The translations under genes were made by a program, and so were the position numbers. A DNA stretch of 64,000 nt from an uncultured Bacteroidaceae bacterium (GTDB lineage: Bacteria; Bacteroidota; Bacteroidia; Bacteroidales; Bacteroidaceae). Shown here in pieces: positions 43,066 to 52,420 of this stretch; the stretch's first letter is position 1, and each line of letters starts with the position of its first letter. The stretch spans positions 1 to 64,000 of the forward strand of contig CAJOIE010000008.1 in the NCBI GenBank assembly GCA_905234605.1, in the 5' to 3' direction. A model generated the notes under the pieces. The model saw only the letters and a program-made list of their open reading frames with translations, searched no databases and was not told the origin of the DNA.

Positions 43066-45708
43066 TCAGTCGTGCGGCTCAGTGGCGGCACAGGCGGCTA
43101 TGGCTGCCTTGCGGCGGTGCTGCCACACGCCTAAGCCTATGCTGAAGGCTGCGAGCAGCAGGAGCAGCAGCTGCGCTATGCCGGCCACGGCCTCGGTGGT
43201 GTGGAGACTCTCAGGGTCGAAGACGAAGGCTATGGTGTGGCGACCTGCCGGCAGGGCTATTGCACGCATGACGTAGTCGGCTCGGAGGATGTCGGCACGC
43301 TGCCCGTCGATGGTGCACTGCCACCCTGGATAGTAGATGTCGGAGAACACGGCCACGCCGTCGGCCTTGGTGCTGCTCTCATAGCTGAGGGCATTAGGGG
43401 CATAGGCTGTGAGGCGTATGGCATCGGTGCTGTCGGCATGTGTGTTGAGCTGTGCGGCGGCAGGGAAGCGCGTGACGTCGACCACGGCGGTGTGGCGCAG
43501 GTCGGCAGTGGCGAGGGCGGCGAGCTCATCGTCGGCGTTGCTCACCTGCATGATGTTGTCCACCATCCATGCATTGGGCATGGCCCACGGGTTGGGCACC
43601 GGCACTGTCTGCCCGCCTTGCAGCGGCATGATGACATACTTCATGCGCAGTGCGTTGAGCACAGGGAAGATGCTGTCGCCGTTGACGTCCTCAAGGTGCC
43701 CGTTGCACTCTGCCACCTCGGCATACAGGTCCATGAGCTCGGGTTGCAGGTGTGCGTCGATGAGCTCCTGGTAGCGTCGCAGCTTGGCGGCGTGGTAGCC
43801 GCCGATGCTCTTGTGCCAGTAGCTGGTGGTGTTGTCGTTGAAGGTGTTGACGGCCAGGTTGGCGACGCGGTAGTATGTGTCCGTATCCTGGAGTATGAGC
43901 TCGTCGGTGCGTGTCTTGGCGAAGAAGGCATCCGTGCTCTGTGGACGCGAGAACATGGAGTCGTTCATGTAGCGCTTGTCCACGTCCCACATGTCGGCCA
44001 GGCACAGCACTATCAGGCAGCCCACGGCCGACCACGTCTTGACCTTGCGGAAATGGAGTGCCACGATGACGGCTATGCCCACGGCAATGATGAGTGCGGA
44101 GCGCCATGCGTCGGCGGTGAACATGGCGCGGCGCATCTCCTGCACGCTATCCATTATGGGTGCCAGCATCTGCTGGGGTATGTAGCCCTGGTCCACGGCA
44201 TGTTGCAGCATGAGCTGCTCGGAGGCGTTGGTGTAGTGGCCGAAGAAGAGGTCGGGCATCAGCGCGAAGAGCACGGCCACGCCGCCGGTGAGTGCGGCGG
44301 CAGCCCAGAAGTAGCGCCATGTGTGGCTGTTGAGTGTGGTGCCGCGGGCTGCCGTGGCTTCGGCCTGTGCCGGCAGCAGCAGTTCCCTGAGGGCGAGCAT
44401 GGCCAGCAGCGGCATGGTGAACTCGGCTATGACGAGGATGGAAGAGACGGTGCGGAACTTGTCGTACATCGGCACATAGTCGAGGAAGAGGTCGGTCCAG
44501 GGCATGAAGTTCTTGCCCCAGGCGAGGGTGATGCTGAGCACGGTGGCTGCCAGCAGGGCCCACTTCACCGGGCCGCGCACTATGAAGAGCCCCAGCACGA
44601 AAAGGAAGCACACCAGGGCACCCACATACACGGGTCCGCTGGTGCCCGGCTGGTCGCCCCAGTACTGCGTTAGGCTCTGGTATACGGGGGTGTACATGGG
44701 TTGTGCGTGGCGCATGGCCGTGGCGTTGTCGGTGAGTGGCACTGATGCTCCGCCCTTGGTGTTGGGCACGAGCAGTGTCCATGTCTCGCCCAGTCCATAG
44801 CTCCAAGCTGTGATGTAGGAGCGTTCCAGGCCGGAGCTGGTCTGGTCGGCGGGGTCCTTGGTCTTCTGTGTCAGCTCGGAGGGTGCGCGCATGGTTTCCT
44901 TGGAGTACTCCCACGTGTGGTAGAGGTTGCTGGCGTTGATGGCCAGGCCCAGCAGGCAGCCTGCGGCGAAGGCGGCAGTGCCCTTGAGCCACTCCGTGAA
45001 GCGGTGCTGCCGCAGGCCTTCTACCAGTCCGGCAGCCACGAGCAGGGCTATGACGAAGCCGAAGTAGTAGGTCATCTGCACATGGTTGGAGAGTATCTGC
45101 AGGGCCATGAAGAAGGCTGTGACCACTGTGCCCATGGCGTAGCGTCCGCGGTAGCAGAGCACGAGGCCGGCAATGGTGGGCGGAATGTAGGCCAGTGTGT
45201 AGAACTTCCAGATGTGGCCTGCTCCGATGATGATGAAGTAGTATGATGAGAAAGCCCACGCTATGGCTCCGAGCGATGCCAGCAGCGGGCGGAAGTTGAA
45301 GGCGCGCAGCAGTATGTAGAAGCCCAGGAGCATGATGAACACGAGCACCACGTAGTCGGGCAGGAAGAGACGGTACACCTGCTCGGCGCCCTTCAGGCGG
45401 TCGGTGGAGGGGTATGATGGTGCCATCTGGTAGGTGGGCATGCCCGAGAAGAGGGTGTTGGTCCAGCGTGTGCGCTCGCCGTGGTGTGCAGCGCGGTAGG
45501 CTTCCATCTCCGACGAGGCTCCGAGGCCGCCGCTGTGGTCGTGGCCGGTGAGCACGAGGCCCTTGCTCACTGGCCCCACGAAGTAGGCCAGGCTGATGAG
45601 CACGAAGAGCACGATGGCTCCCACATCGGGGAGCATACGCAGCAGGCTGCGTTTAAGCACGTTAGTGTCAGGCATATTTGCAGTTGGCATTCTGTGTCGG
45701 TTATTCAT
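43066..45708 (-). CDS. YfhO-family multi-pass membrane protein
   Basis: 880 residues; the ATG at 45708 overlaps the symporter stop (ATGA), which decides the start. About a dozen hydrophobic helices fill most of the protein, from LPDVGAIVLFVLISLAYFVG to LLLLLLAAFSIGLGV at the end. A soluble beta-rich domain lies between helices about 570 and 840. This is the layout of YfhO, related to GT-C glycosyltransferases; in Gram-positive bacteria YfhO helps glycosylate lipoteichoic acid. In Bacteroidota the acceptor is unknown. TGHDHSGGLGASSEME near residue 50 may hold an active-site acid. The stop is followed by tRNA-Arg. Confidence 0.85.
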   Translation of the reverse strand: MNNRHRMPTANMPDTNVLKRSLLRMLPDVGAIVLFVLISLAYFVGPVSKGLVLTGHDHSGGLGASSEMEAYRAAHHGERTRWTNTLFSGMPTYQMAPSYPSTDRLKGAEQVYRLFLPDYVVLVFIMLLGFYILLRAFNFRPLLASLGAIAWAFSSYYFIIIGAGHIWKFYTLAYIPPTIAGLVLCYRGRYAMGTVVTAFFMALQILSNHVQMTYYFGFVIALLVAAGLVEGLRQHRFTEWLKGTAAFAAGCLLGLAINASNLYHTWEYSKETMRAPSELTQKTKDPADQTSSGLERSYITAWSYGLGETWTLLVPNTKGGASVPLTDNATAMRHAQPMYTPVYQSLTQYWGDQPGTSGPVYVGALVCFLFVLGLFIVRGPVKWALLAATVLSITLAWGKNFMPWTDLFLDYVPMYDKFRTVSSILVIAEFTMPLLAMLALRELLLPAQAEATAARGTTLNSHTWRYFWAAAALTGGVAVLFALMPDLFFGHYTNASEQLMLQHAVDQGYIPQQMLAPIMDSVQEMRRAMFTADAWRSALIIAVGIAVIVALHFRKVKTWSAVGCLIVLCLADMWDVDKRYMNDSMFSRPQSTDAFFAKTRTDELILQDTDTYYRVANLAVNTFNDNTTSYWHKSIGGYHAAKLRRYQELIDAHLQPELMDLYAEVAECNGHLEDVNGDSIFPVLNALRMKYVIMPLQGGQTVPVPNPWAMPNAWMVDNIMQVSNADDELAALATADLRHTAVVDVTRFPAAAQLNTHADSTDAIRLTAYAPNALSYESSTKADGVAVFSDIYYPGWQCTIDGQRADILRADYVMRAIALPAGRHTIAFVFDPESLHTTEAVAGIAQLLLLLLAAFSIGLGVWQHRRKAAIAACAATEPHD

Positions 45709-47072
45709 AGCAGGCCGAGCTCGTTGCAGAAGATGAGCACGATGGCTATCGGTGCCACCCACCGCAGCAGGAGCATGTAGAGGCCGAAGGTGCGTGTGCG
45801 CAGCGTGCCGCCGTTGGTGGCCTGCTCCCACACCACGCGCCGCGGCAGGCGCCAGCCCACGAAGAGGGCTATGATGAGGCCGCCCACGGGCAGGAAGATT
45901 TTTGCCGAGATGAAGTCGAAGAGCTCGAAGAGTGTAAGCCCTCCCACGCGCAGGCCGGAGAGCACGCCGAAGGAGAGGGAGCACAGGCTGCCCACGGCCA
46001 CACACGAGAGCGTGACCACGCGCGTGGCCACACGGCGGGGCCAGCGGAAGTGCTCGAGCAGGAAGGCTGTCGTGGGCTCGTGTATCGACATCATGCTGGT
46101 GAGTGCGGCCAGCAGCAGTAGCATATAGAAGAGCATGGCGAAGAGCCACCCCAGCCATGGCACCGAGGCGAAGGCCATGCGGAACACGTTGGGCAGGGTG
46201 ATGAACACGAGGCCCGGGCCGGCACTCACCTCGACGTCGGCCACGGAGAACACTGCGGGGAAGATGATGAAGCCGCTCATCACGGCCACCGTGGTGTCGA
46301 TCGACGCCACGCTGACTGCCGTGCGCATGAGGCGCGCGTCGTCGCGGAAGTAGCTGGCGTAGGTGCACAGGCATCCCATGGCTATGCTCAGCGAGAAGAA
46401 CGACTGTCCCATGGCCGAGAGCACTACGTCGGACGTGAGGCACGAGAAGTCGGGCTGCAAGAGGAAGCGCAGGCCGGCCTCGCTGCCTGGCATGGAGAAG
46501 CTGCACACCACGAGCATGGCAATGATGAGCAGCAGCAGGGGCATGAGCAGCTTGGAGCTGCGCTCGATGCCTTTCTCCACGCCGCGTGCTATCACCACGT
46601 GGCACACCGCCATCACCGCGACCATATACGCTATGGGCTCCACGGGCGAGGCGGTGAAGCTCTCGAAGTAGGCCGTGTTGCCGCTGATGCCTGCCGGTCC
46701 GGCCAGGGCCGATGCCACGAGGTACTTCAGCGTCCAGCCTGCCACCACGCTGTAGTAGCAGAGTATGAACCACGACGTGAACACTCCGAGGTAGCCCTGT
46801 GCCACCCACGGCGTTCCGGGAGCCAGACGGCGGTAGGCATCCACGGTGTTGGCATGCGTGTGGCGGCCCACGGTGAACTCGGCCACCATCAGGGGCAGGC
46901 CCAGCAACACCACGCAGGCTATGTAGATGAGTATGAAGGCCGCGCCGCCGCTGTTGCCCACCTCGGTGGGGAAGCGCCACACGTTGCCCAGCCCCACGGC
47001 ACTGCCTGCCGAGGCCAGTATGATGCCCATCTTGCTGCTGAAGGTGCCTCTCTCGGACGCTTTCACTGTCAC
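45705..47072 (-). CDS. SLC6-family sodium-dependent amino-acid symporter
   Basis: 455 residues from a GTG at 47072. A longer frame reaches 47126 but would begin upstream of the -7 box at 47114-47121 and so cannot be transcribed from it. The first helix has the LeuT signature ERGTFSSKMGIILASAGSAVGLGNVWRFP, and the protein has about 11-12 helices. Members import amino acids or related amines with Na+. Substrate is not predictable. It overlaps the YfhO gene by four bases. Confidence 0.9.
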   Translation of the reverse strand: MTVKASERGTFSSKMGIILASAGSAVGLGNVWRFPTEVGNSGGAAFILIYIACVVLLGLPLMVAEFTVGRHTHANTVDAYRRLAPGTPWVAQGYLGVFTSWFILCYYSVVAGWTLKYLVASALAGPAGISGNTAYFESFTASPVEPIAYMVAVMAVCHVVIARGVEKGIERSSKLLMPLLLLIIAMLVVCSFSMPGSEAGLRFLLQPDFSCLTSDVVLSAMGQSFFSLSIAMGCLCTYASYFRDDARLMRTAVSVASIDTTVAVMSGFIIFPAVFSVADVEVSAGPGLVFITLPNVFRMAFASVPWLGWLFAMLFYMLLLLAALTSMMSIHEPTTAFLLEHFRWPRRVATRVVTLSCVAVGSLCSLSFGVLSGLRVGGLTLFELFDFISAKIFLPVGGLIIALFVGWRLPRRVVWEQATNGGTLRTRTFGLYMLLLRWVAPIAIVLIFCNELGLL

Positions 47073-47113
47073 GACAATATCACTTGAGCTGGTTGTACTT
47101 GGCAATAACGCTG

Positions 47114-47121
47114 CAAAGATA
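47114..47121 (-). promoter_or_regulatory. -7 box of the symporter-YfhO operon
   Basis: TATCTTTG on the minus strand. It lies inside the longest open frame of the symporter and thereby argues for the GTG start at 47072. Confidence 0.6.
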
Positions 47122-47201
47122 CTCACTTTAGGCTAAGAGTGAAGTGGCAGAAGCCAATAATAAGAGCCGCCTGCTGTGTGCAAAGAGTGGAGAAATAGGC
47201 T

Positions 47202-47209
47202 TACCTTTG
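47202..47209 (+). promoter_or_regulatory. -7 box of the VanZ-like gene
   Basis: TACCTTTG fits TAnnTTTG. It lies 58 bases before the ATG at 47267 and 97 before the ATG at 47306. No -33 element was recognised. Confidence 0.5.
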
Positions 47210-47305
47210 CCGCAAAGACGGCTGAGTGCCGCCGGCAACCGGCAGCGCGACCTGCATCCGCCGGCCATGAAGCCACGCTGTCAACACCCAGTTATCCATA
47301 ACTCC

Positions 47306-47674
47306 ATGTATCCCCTGACCATCATCCTCACCATCGCCGTCTGCGTGCTCTCGCTCGCCCCGATAGGCCGCGTGGAGATTGCCTCCGACGTGCCGTTTGC
47401 CGACAAGTGGACACACATGGTGATGTATGCCGCCCTCACGGCAGCTGTCTTCGCCGACACTTGGCGCGCCCGCCTGCCGCTAACACGCCTGCGCGCAGTG
47501 GCCTTGCTGCTGTGCCCCATAGCCCTCGGAGCCCTCATGGAGGTGATGCAGGCCTATCTGACCACCTACCGCTCCGGCGAGTGGCTCGACCTCATGGCCG
47601 ATGCCCTCGGAGCCGCCGTGGCATGGTGCACAGGCATCGCTGTCATGCGGCGTGCATGCCGCAGCACGCGCTGA
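47306..47674 (+). CDS. VanZ-like membrane protein
   Basis: 122 residues from 47306; the ATG at 47267 (135 residues) is also possible. The VanZ pattern is present: the first helix MYPLTIILTIAVCVLSLAP, then FADKWTHMVMYAALTAAVF, a middle LGALMEVMQAY and SGEWLDLMADALGAAVAW. VanZ proteins have four helices; VanZ of Enterococcus gives low-level teicoplanin resistance, but most homologues have no known role. Array D begins 13 bases after the stop. Confidence 0.82.
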   Translation: MYPLTIILTIAVCVLSLAPIGRVEIASDVPFADKWTHMVMYAALTAAVFADTWRARLPLTRLRAVALLLCPIALGALMEVMQAYLTTYRSGEWLDLMADALGAAVAWCTGIAVMRRACRSTR

Positions 47675-47686
47675 CAGCTGCCGAAG

Positions 47687-47787
47687 CACCCTGCACCCTC
47701 TCTGCCCGCCACCCTGCACCGTGCACGCCACCACCCTGCACACTCATCCACATCACCCTGCACCCTCTCCGCCAACCACCTCCCACC
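47687..47787 (+). repeat. Phased array D upstream of dgt
   Basis: CACCCTGCACC cores start at 47687, 47710, 47732 (CACCCTGCACA) and 47754, and a degenerate fifth unit CACCTCCCACC at 47777: spacings 23, 22, 22, 23. Spacers are unrelated. No inverted copy is seen. It fills the whole gap between the VanZ-like gene and the dgt ATG, so it would be part of the dgt leader if transcription reads through. Confidence 0.82.
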
Positions 47788-47789
47788 AC

Positions 47790-49175
47790 ATGAACTGGAA
47801 CCAGCTACTCAGCAGCAAACGCTTTGGGCACGACGGCAACGGTGAGCGCCGCGACGAGCGCTCGGAGTTCCAGCGCGACTACGACCGCCTTATCTTCTCC
47901 GCCCCCTTCCGCCGCCTGCAGAACAAGACACAGGTGTTCCCTCTTCCGGGCAGCATCTTCGTGCACAACAGGCTGACACACAGCCTCGAGGTGTCGAGCG
48001 TGGGGCGCTCCTTAGGCCACGACTGCTCGCGCATGCTCCTCGAGCGGCACCCTGAGCTGGCACGGGTGACACACGTTGACCAACTGGCCAACATCGTCAG
48101 CGCAGCCTGTCTGGCCCACGACCTGGGCAACCCTCCCTTCGGCCACTCGGGCGAGCGCGCCATAGCCACCTACTTCAGCGAGGGAGCCGGCCGCTACCTG
48201 CGAACCTACGAGGATGCCGACAGCGGCGAGCGTCTCACACCACAGCAGTGGTGCGACCTGACACACTTCGAGGGCAACGCCAACACGCTGCGGCTGCTGA
48301 CGCACCACTTCGCAGGCCGACGCCGCGGGGGCTTCGGCATGACCTACAGCACCCTGGCAAGCATAGTGAAATATCCCTACTCCAGCGACCTTGCCGGCGA
48401 GCACCTCAAGTTCGGTTTCTTCTGCTCCGAGCGCGACACCTTCTGCCAGATTGCCGCCGAGCTGGGCATACACCAACTGCCGGCCGACAACAGCCAGCTG
48501 CACACAGCAGGCCCTGCCCCGCTGCGCTACGCCCGCTTCCCGCTGGTCTACCTGGTGGAGGCTGCCGACGACATCTGCTACGAGATTATGGACATCGAGG
48601 ATGCACACAAGCTGCGCATACTCTCCTCGGCCGACACCGTCGACCTGCTCATGGCCTACCTGCCCGCGGCCAAGCGCGACGCGCTGCACCGCTCCTTCAC
48701 ACAGGCCGACGTGCAGGATGCCGGCGAGCAGGTGGCACAGCTGCGCTCCGAAGTCATCAACATGCTTGAGGCTCAGTGTGCACAGGCTTTCATCGACGGC
48801 GAGGCCGACATCCTGGCGGGACGCTACGAGGGCACGCTGATCGGGCACATCGACCCCGTGGCACAGGCGGCATACCAGGAGTGCGAGCGTGTGAGCCACA
48901 GCCACATCTACCACTCAAAGGACGTGGTGGACATTGAACTGGCAGGCTTCCGCGTCATCACCTTCCTGACCGACATCATGGTGGAAGCTGCACTGCATCC
49001 CGCACGGGCTTACTCACAGCTGCTGCTCAACCGCGTGTCGCCACAGTATGCCACGCGCGCACCACACCTCTACGACCGCCTCATGGCCGTGCTCGACTAT
49101 ATCTCGGGCATGACCGACGTCTACGCCCTCGACCTCTACCGCAAGCTCAACGGCATGGCACTGCCGGTGATCTGA
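47790..49175 (+). CDS. dgt: Deoxyguanosinetriphosphate triphosphohydrolase (dGTPase)
   Basis: 461 residues from the ATG at 47790. The frame open upstream encodes only the repeat array. HD-domain metal ligands are seen in NRLTHSLEV (His) and CLAHDLGNPPFGHSGE (His-Asp), after RDYDRLIFSAPFRRLQNKTQVFP, typical of dGTPases. The enzyme cleaves dGTP to deoxyguanosine and triphosphate, adjusting the dNTP pool. Size is that of the longer Dgt type. It ends convergently 31 bases from the next gene. Confidence 0.93.
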   Translation: MNWNQLLSSKRFGHDGNGERRDERSEFQRDYDRLIFSAPFRRLQNKTQVFPLPGSIFVHNRLTHSLEVSSVGRSLGHDCSRMLLERHPELARVTHVDQLANIVSAACLAHDLGNPPFGHSGERAIATYFSEGAGRYLRTYEDADSGERLTPQQWCDLTHFEGNANTLRLLTHHFAGRRRGGFGMTYSTLASIVKYPYSSDLAGEHLKFGFFCSERDTFCQIAAELGIHQLPADNSQLHTAGPAPLRYARFPLVYLVEAADDICYEIMDIEDAHKLRILSSADTVDLLMAYLPAAKRDALHRSFTQADVQDAGEQVAQLRSEVINMLEAQCAQAFIDGEADILAGRYEGTLIGHIDPVAQAAYQECERVSHSHIYHSKDVVDIELAGFRVITFLTDIMVEAALHPARAYSQLLLNRVSPQYATRAPHLYDRLMAVLDYISGMTDVYALDLYRKLNGMALPVI

Positions 49176-49206
49176 CACCACCCCTCGCCGGCAAGCCACT
49201 CCCTGC

Positions 49207-50721
49207 TCACTGATAGCTGGCCACGGCGGCATCGGTGTGCAGCACCGTGTGCGTCAGCTCGTGGGGCGGCAAAGATATGGCCGTGCGGGTGAACTCGGGC
49301 ACATTGTAGCTCTTGAGCAGCACGACATCGTGCTCGGGGTCCTGCTGCGGCATGATGAAAGCCTTGGAGGCCACCCCGTCCGCTCCGACATGCGCCAGGG
49401 CGAGGCGTGAGAAGGTGCCGTCGGTGCGCCGCGTGGCAAACACCACCCAGCGGCTGTTGGCCGACCATGCATGATAGCTGTCGGCCTCGTCGCTGTTGGC
49501 AGCAGCGAGGGGGCGGCTGGCATCGGCGGCGGCACCTACCTCCTTGATGTACAGGTCGGCCGTGGCGTGCCAGATGTGGAACTGTCCGTAGCGCCCCATC
49601 GTGAAGAGCAGGAAGCGACCGTCGGGGCTCAGACGCGGCACGCTGGCACTCATGCCCATTGCCGAGGCTGCCACCTCGAGACGCGGCGTGCCGAAGGTGC
49701 GCGTCTGCGGCTCGAAGGGCATGGAGTAGATGTCGTAGAGCAGGCTGTCGTAGCTTTCCATCAGGCGGCTCACGCTGTAGCCGCCGGGCATGGCGGGCAT
49801 GGCGGCCGAGCAGTAGTAGAGACGCGTGCCCGAGGCATCCCACGCGGGGAAAGTCTCCAAGGAGTCGGGCGTGCGTAGGATGTGGCTCACGGCATTACCT
49901 TCTGCATCATAGAGCAGAAGGTCGGACGCCTCGTCGAGCACCTCAATCTTCTCACGGTGCATCATGTGGAACGCCTGCCCCGTCCGGTTGGTGGAGAAGG
50001 CCACAAGGGGCAGCTCCGGATGCCACGAGGGGTAGACGCCTGCACCGAGGATGCTGTCGTGGCGGATGGCTATCTTGCGTGCATGGCCGTGCTCCACGAC
50101 GACGGTGCCGCCGTGCTGTGCACGCACATGGAAGAGGAAGCGGTCGGTGCCATAGGCCTGGAAGCTGTGGCAGTTGACGCAATGGTTGTCGGCGTCGGAG
50201 TAGGTGCGGTTGTTCTCGTAGACGGGCGTCTCGCGGAATGTGGTGAGGTCGCGCTGGTAGATGCCCACCTGCCGGTAGAGCTCATAGCCTGGCTCTATGA
50301 GGCGGTATGTCACGAAGGAGTCGACCGGCTCCGTGGCAATGGTCATGGACGTAGGCCGGTAGTGCACCCATCCGCTACGGCGGCGGGCATAGATGTCCAT
50401 CTGCAGGGTCTCGCCGGCATGGTCGCGGAGCAAGGCTCGCCATGCCGCCGTGTCGAAGCGCACCTTGGCGTCGTCGCCTCCGCTGGCAGTGAGCTCGCCA
50501 AGGCGCACCACCACCTCCTGCACGGCCACAGTGTCGGTGAGCATGAAGTTGAGAGGCGCAATGTTGGGCGGGATGGTGATGCCGTGGTAGTCGGGATAGA
50601 CAGGTGCCTCTGAGTCCACCTCGGTGCAACTCGCCGGCACGCGGTATGCCTTATTGCGGCACGACGATGGCAGGAGGAGCCCAAGCGCCATGGCAAGGAT
50701 TATGCAGCAAGAGTGTTTCAT
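49207..50721 (-). CDS. Lipoprotein with CxxCH motif and beta-propeller repeats
   Basis: 504 residues from the ATG at 50721. A signal peptide ends at a cysteine (LLLPSSC, Cys21; lipobox slightly atypical). One CxxCH heme-binding motif occurs (NHCVNCHSF, residues 181-185). From about 215, PD40/TolB-like propeller blades follow (AGVYPSWHPELPLVAFSTN, SVPRLSPDGRFLLFT, YHAWSANSRWVVFATRR). It may be a surface cytochrome-like or sensing lipoprotein; no methionine ligand could be assigned, so heme binding is a possibility only. It starts four bases after the DUF6057 gene, and the pairing recurs in Bacteroidales (recall). Confidence 0.72.
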   Translation of the reverse strand: MKHSCCIILAMALGLLLPSSCRNKAYRVPASCTEVDSEAPVYPDYHGITIPPNIAPLNFMLTDTVAVQEVVVRLGELTASGGDDAKVRFDTAAWRALLRDHAGETLQMDIYARRRSGWVHYRPTSMTIATEPVDSFVTYRLIEPGYELYRQVGIYQRDLTTFRETPVYENNRTYSDADNHCVNCHSFQAYGTDRFLFHVRAQHGGTVVVEHGHARKIAIRHDSILGAGVYPSWHPELPLVAFSTNRTGQAFHMMHREKIEVLDEASDLLLYDAEGNAVSHILRTPDSLETFPAWDASGTRLYYCSAAMPAMPGGYSVSRLMESYDSLLYDIYSMPFEPQTRTFGTPRLEVAASAMGMSASVPRLSPDGRFLLFTMGRYGQFHIWHATADLYIKEVGAAADASRPLAAANSDEADSYHAWSANSRWVVFATRRTDGTFSRLALAHVGADGVASKAFIMPQQDPEHDVVLLKSYNVPEFTRTAISLPPHELTHTVLHTDAAVASYQ

Positions 50722-50725
50722 AGCA

Positions 50726-52375
50726 TCAGTTGACACCCGCCGAGACCGAGGCATCGGTGTCGCCGGACGTGCGCCGGCGTGTGGCCTTGAGGTTGCCGAA
50801 GAAGTAGTAGTAAGGATAATAGCCTGCATTGCTCGTGAAGAGCTCACGGGCGTGGCCGGCACGGTCGCTCATGTAGGGTGCCACGGCACGCAGCCACTGC
50901 CGGTAGGTCTGGACGTGCATGCCCACCGATGGGAATGCCTGCACCACGGCGGGCTGCTTCAGGCTCTGCGTGGCCAGCCCCTGGGCTATGGTCAGCGGGG
51001 GTGTGGTGCCTGCAAGCGGTTGGCAGCGGGCGAGGAAGTCGGGCATGCGCTTCGAATAGAGGTTGGCCATCAGGCTCAGCTCCAGTGCCTCGCGGCTGCG
51101 GGCAGCAGTGAGCGTGGCCGTGTAGCCGAGGAACACGGGCTCCTCATAGCTGCTCTCGAAGCTGTCAGCCACAGGCTCCGTGAGCCTCAGCCGTGCGAAC
51201 TCGGGGTCGGCGGCCACGAGGTCGGCACGGCCCACCATGGGACGGTAGCGGCGCGTGAAGCTGTCCTCAAAGGGATGGCGCGATATGACGGTGAGATACT
51301 TGTCGGCCAGGTGCCACTCGCCACGCAGCAGGGCGGTGCGTGCCAGCATCTTGAGTGCATGAAGCGACGGGCCGTCCATCGTGAGCTCCTCCATGGCCAC
51401 GCGTGTTGCCGGAAGGAAGAGTCCGGCGTGGTAGTCGGCATCCATCTCGTAGAGCTTCGACCCCGTGTCGCCCTCGCCTGAACGGTTGCGCACCAAGAGG
51501 CTGTCGAAGTCTAAGCGTATGTCGAAGAGGGCATCGGTCAGGTGGCCTGTGTGGCGCAGGGCTATGGCGTAGTAAGCTGCCAAGGGTCGATAGCTCAGGG
51601 TGGCATTGGCGCGTGCCGTGCGTGCCATGCCATCGTAGTCGGCCTGCATGAGCTGGCACTGCATGGTGGCAAGTGGACGCAGGTAGGGGTACCGGTTGTA
51701 GGTCACGAGACCGGCGGCCACGGCTCCTGTAGCCACAATGAGCACCGTGCACAGCTGCGGCGCAATGGCCCTTGCCCGACACCATATATTATTAGTGGCT
51801 GCTGCCTTGCCCTTCGCTCCCGCCGCCAAGGAGTGCACAGCCTGCCGCCGTGGCTCCATGCGGCATGCCGCCTTGCGCCTGCTGCTGCGGAAGGACCATA
51901 TCACACAGGCGTCGACAGCTGCCACGAGGGTTGCCAGGAGCAGCACGCCGAGCGGCCGCCCGGGCTCTGCATAGAAGTAGAGATGCAGCCCCATGAGCGA
52001 CACCCACAGCATCCATGCGGCAGCCACGAGCCAGGCCGCGGCATGCCACCGCGGGCGCAGCCGCAGGCAGTAGGCCGTGAGCTCGGAGCACAGTGTGAGC
52101 AGCATGGCCACGGCAGCCCCTCCGAGGAGCGGCCAGCGGAAGAGGGTGAGCATGGCGCGCCCTGCAATCCACACTATGCCGAAGGGTTGCTGCCACAGGA
52201 AGTGCATCAGTGTGGTGTCGACTGCAAAGTAAGAGTGCTCGCGTGCCACCCGCCACACATCGCCCATCCACCACGATGCCCACAGCCACACTATGGCTGC
52301 GCATGCAAGCAGCACCGCCCGCTGCATGGAGCGGGCGGCACCCGAGCTTGAGGATGTGCTGTGGCTACTCATCAC
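50726..52375 (-). CDS. DUF6057 family membrane protein
   Basis: 549 residues (start also possible at 52327, MQRAVLLACAAIVWLW). Helices occupy about 17-170, with another near 210-230, followed by a long soluble, helix-rich region with TPR-like character. The overall layout fits DUF6057, a Bacteroidota-specific family without assigned function. The last residues (TRRRTSGDTDASVSAGVN) are polar. It is paired with the CxxCH lipoprotein gene (four-base gap) and follows the M60 peptidase gene by 45 bases, so the three may be one transcript. Confidence 0.7.
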   Translation of the reverse strand: MMSSHSTSSSSGAARSMQRAVLLACAAIVWLWASWWMGDVWRVAREHSYFAVDTTLMHFLWQQPFGIVWIAGRAMLTLFRWPLLGGAAVAMLLTLCSELTAYCLRLRPRWHAAAWLVAAAWMLWVSLMGLHLYFYAEPGRPLGVLLLATLVAAVDACVIWSFRSSRRKAACRMEPRRQAVHSLAAGAKGKAAATNNIWCRARAIAPQLCTVLIVATGAVAAGLVTYNRYPYLRPLATMQCQLMQADYDGMARTARANATLSYRPLAAYYAIALRHTGHLTDALFDIRLDFDSLLVRNRSGEGDTGSKLYEMDADYHAGLFLPATRVAMEELTMDGPSLHALKMLARTALLRGEWHLADKYLTVISRHPFEDSFTRRYRPMVGRADLVAADPEFARLRLTEPVADSFESSYEEPVFLGYTATLTAARSREALELSLMANLYSKRMPDFLARCQPLAGTTPPLTIAQGLATQSLKQPAVVQAFPSVGMHVQTYRQWLRAVAPYMSDRAGHARELFTSNAGYYPYYYFFGNLKATRRRTSGDTDASVSAGVN

Positions 52376-52420
52376 GGTGTGTGCAGAAAGTGATTGCCGT
52401 GCCGATGCCGCCGGCAGTGG

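Noticed and set aside
43201..44673. 490-codon open frame antisense to the YfhO gene
   Set aside because: His/Gly/Val-rich shadow frame; the opposite strand has clear membrane helices and an ATGA overlap with the symporter.
45709..46980. Extension of the YfhO frame to a 1304-codon protein
   Set aside because: The extra part is the shifted frame of the symporter gene, rich in Arg/His without helices; the ATGA overlap fixes the start at 45708.
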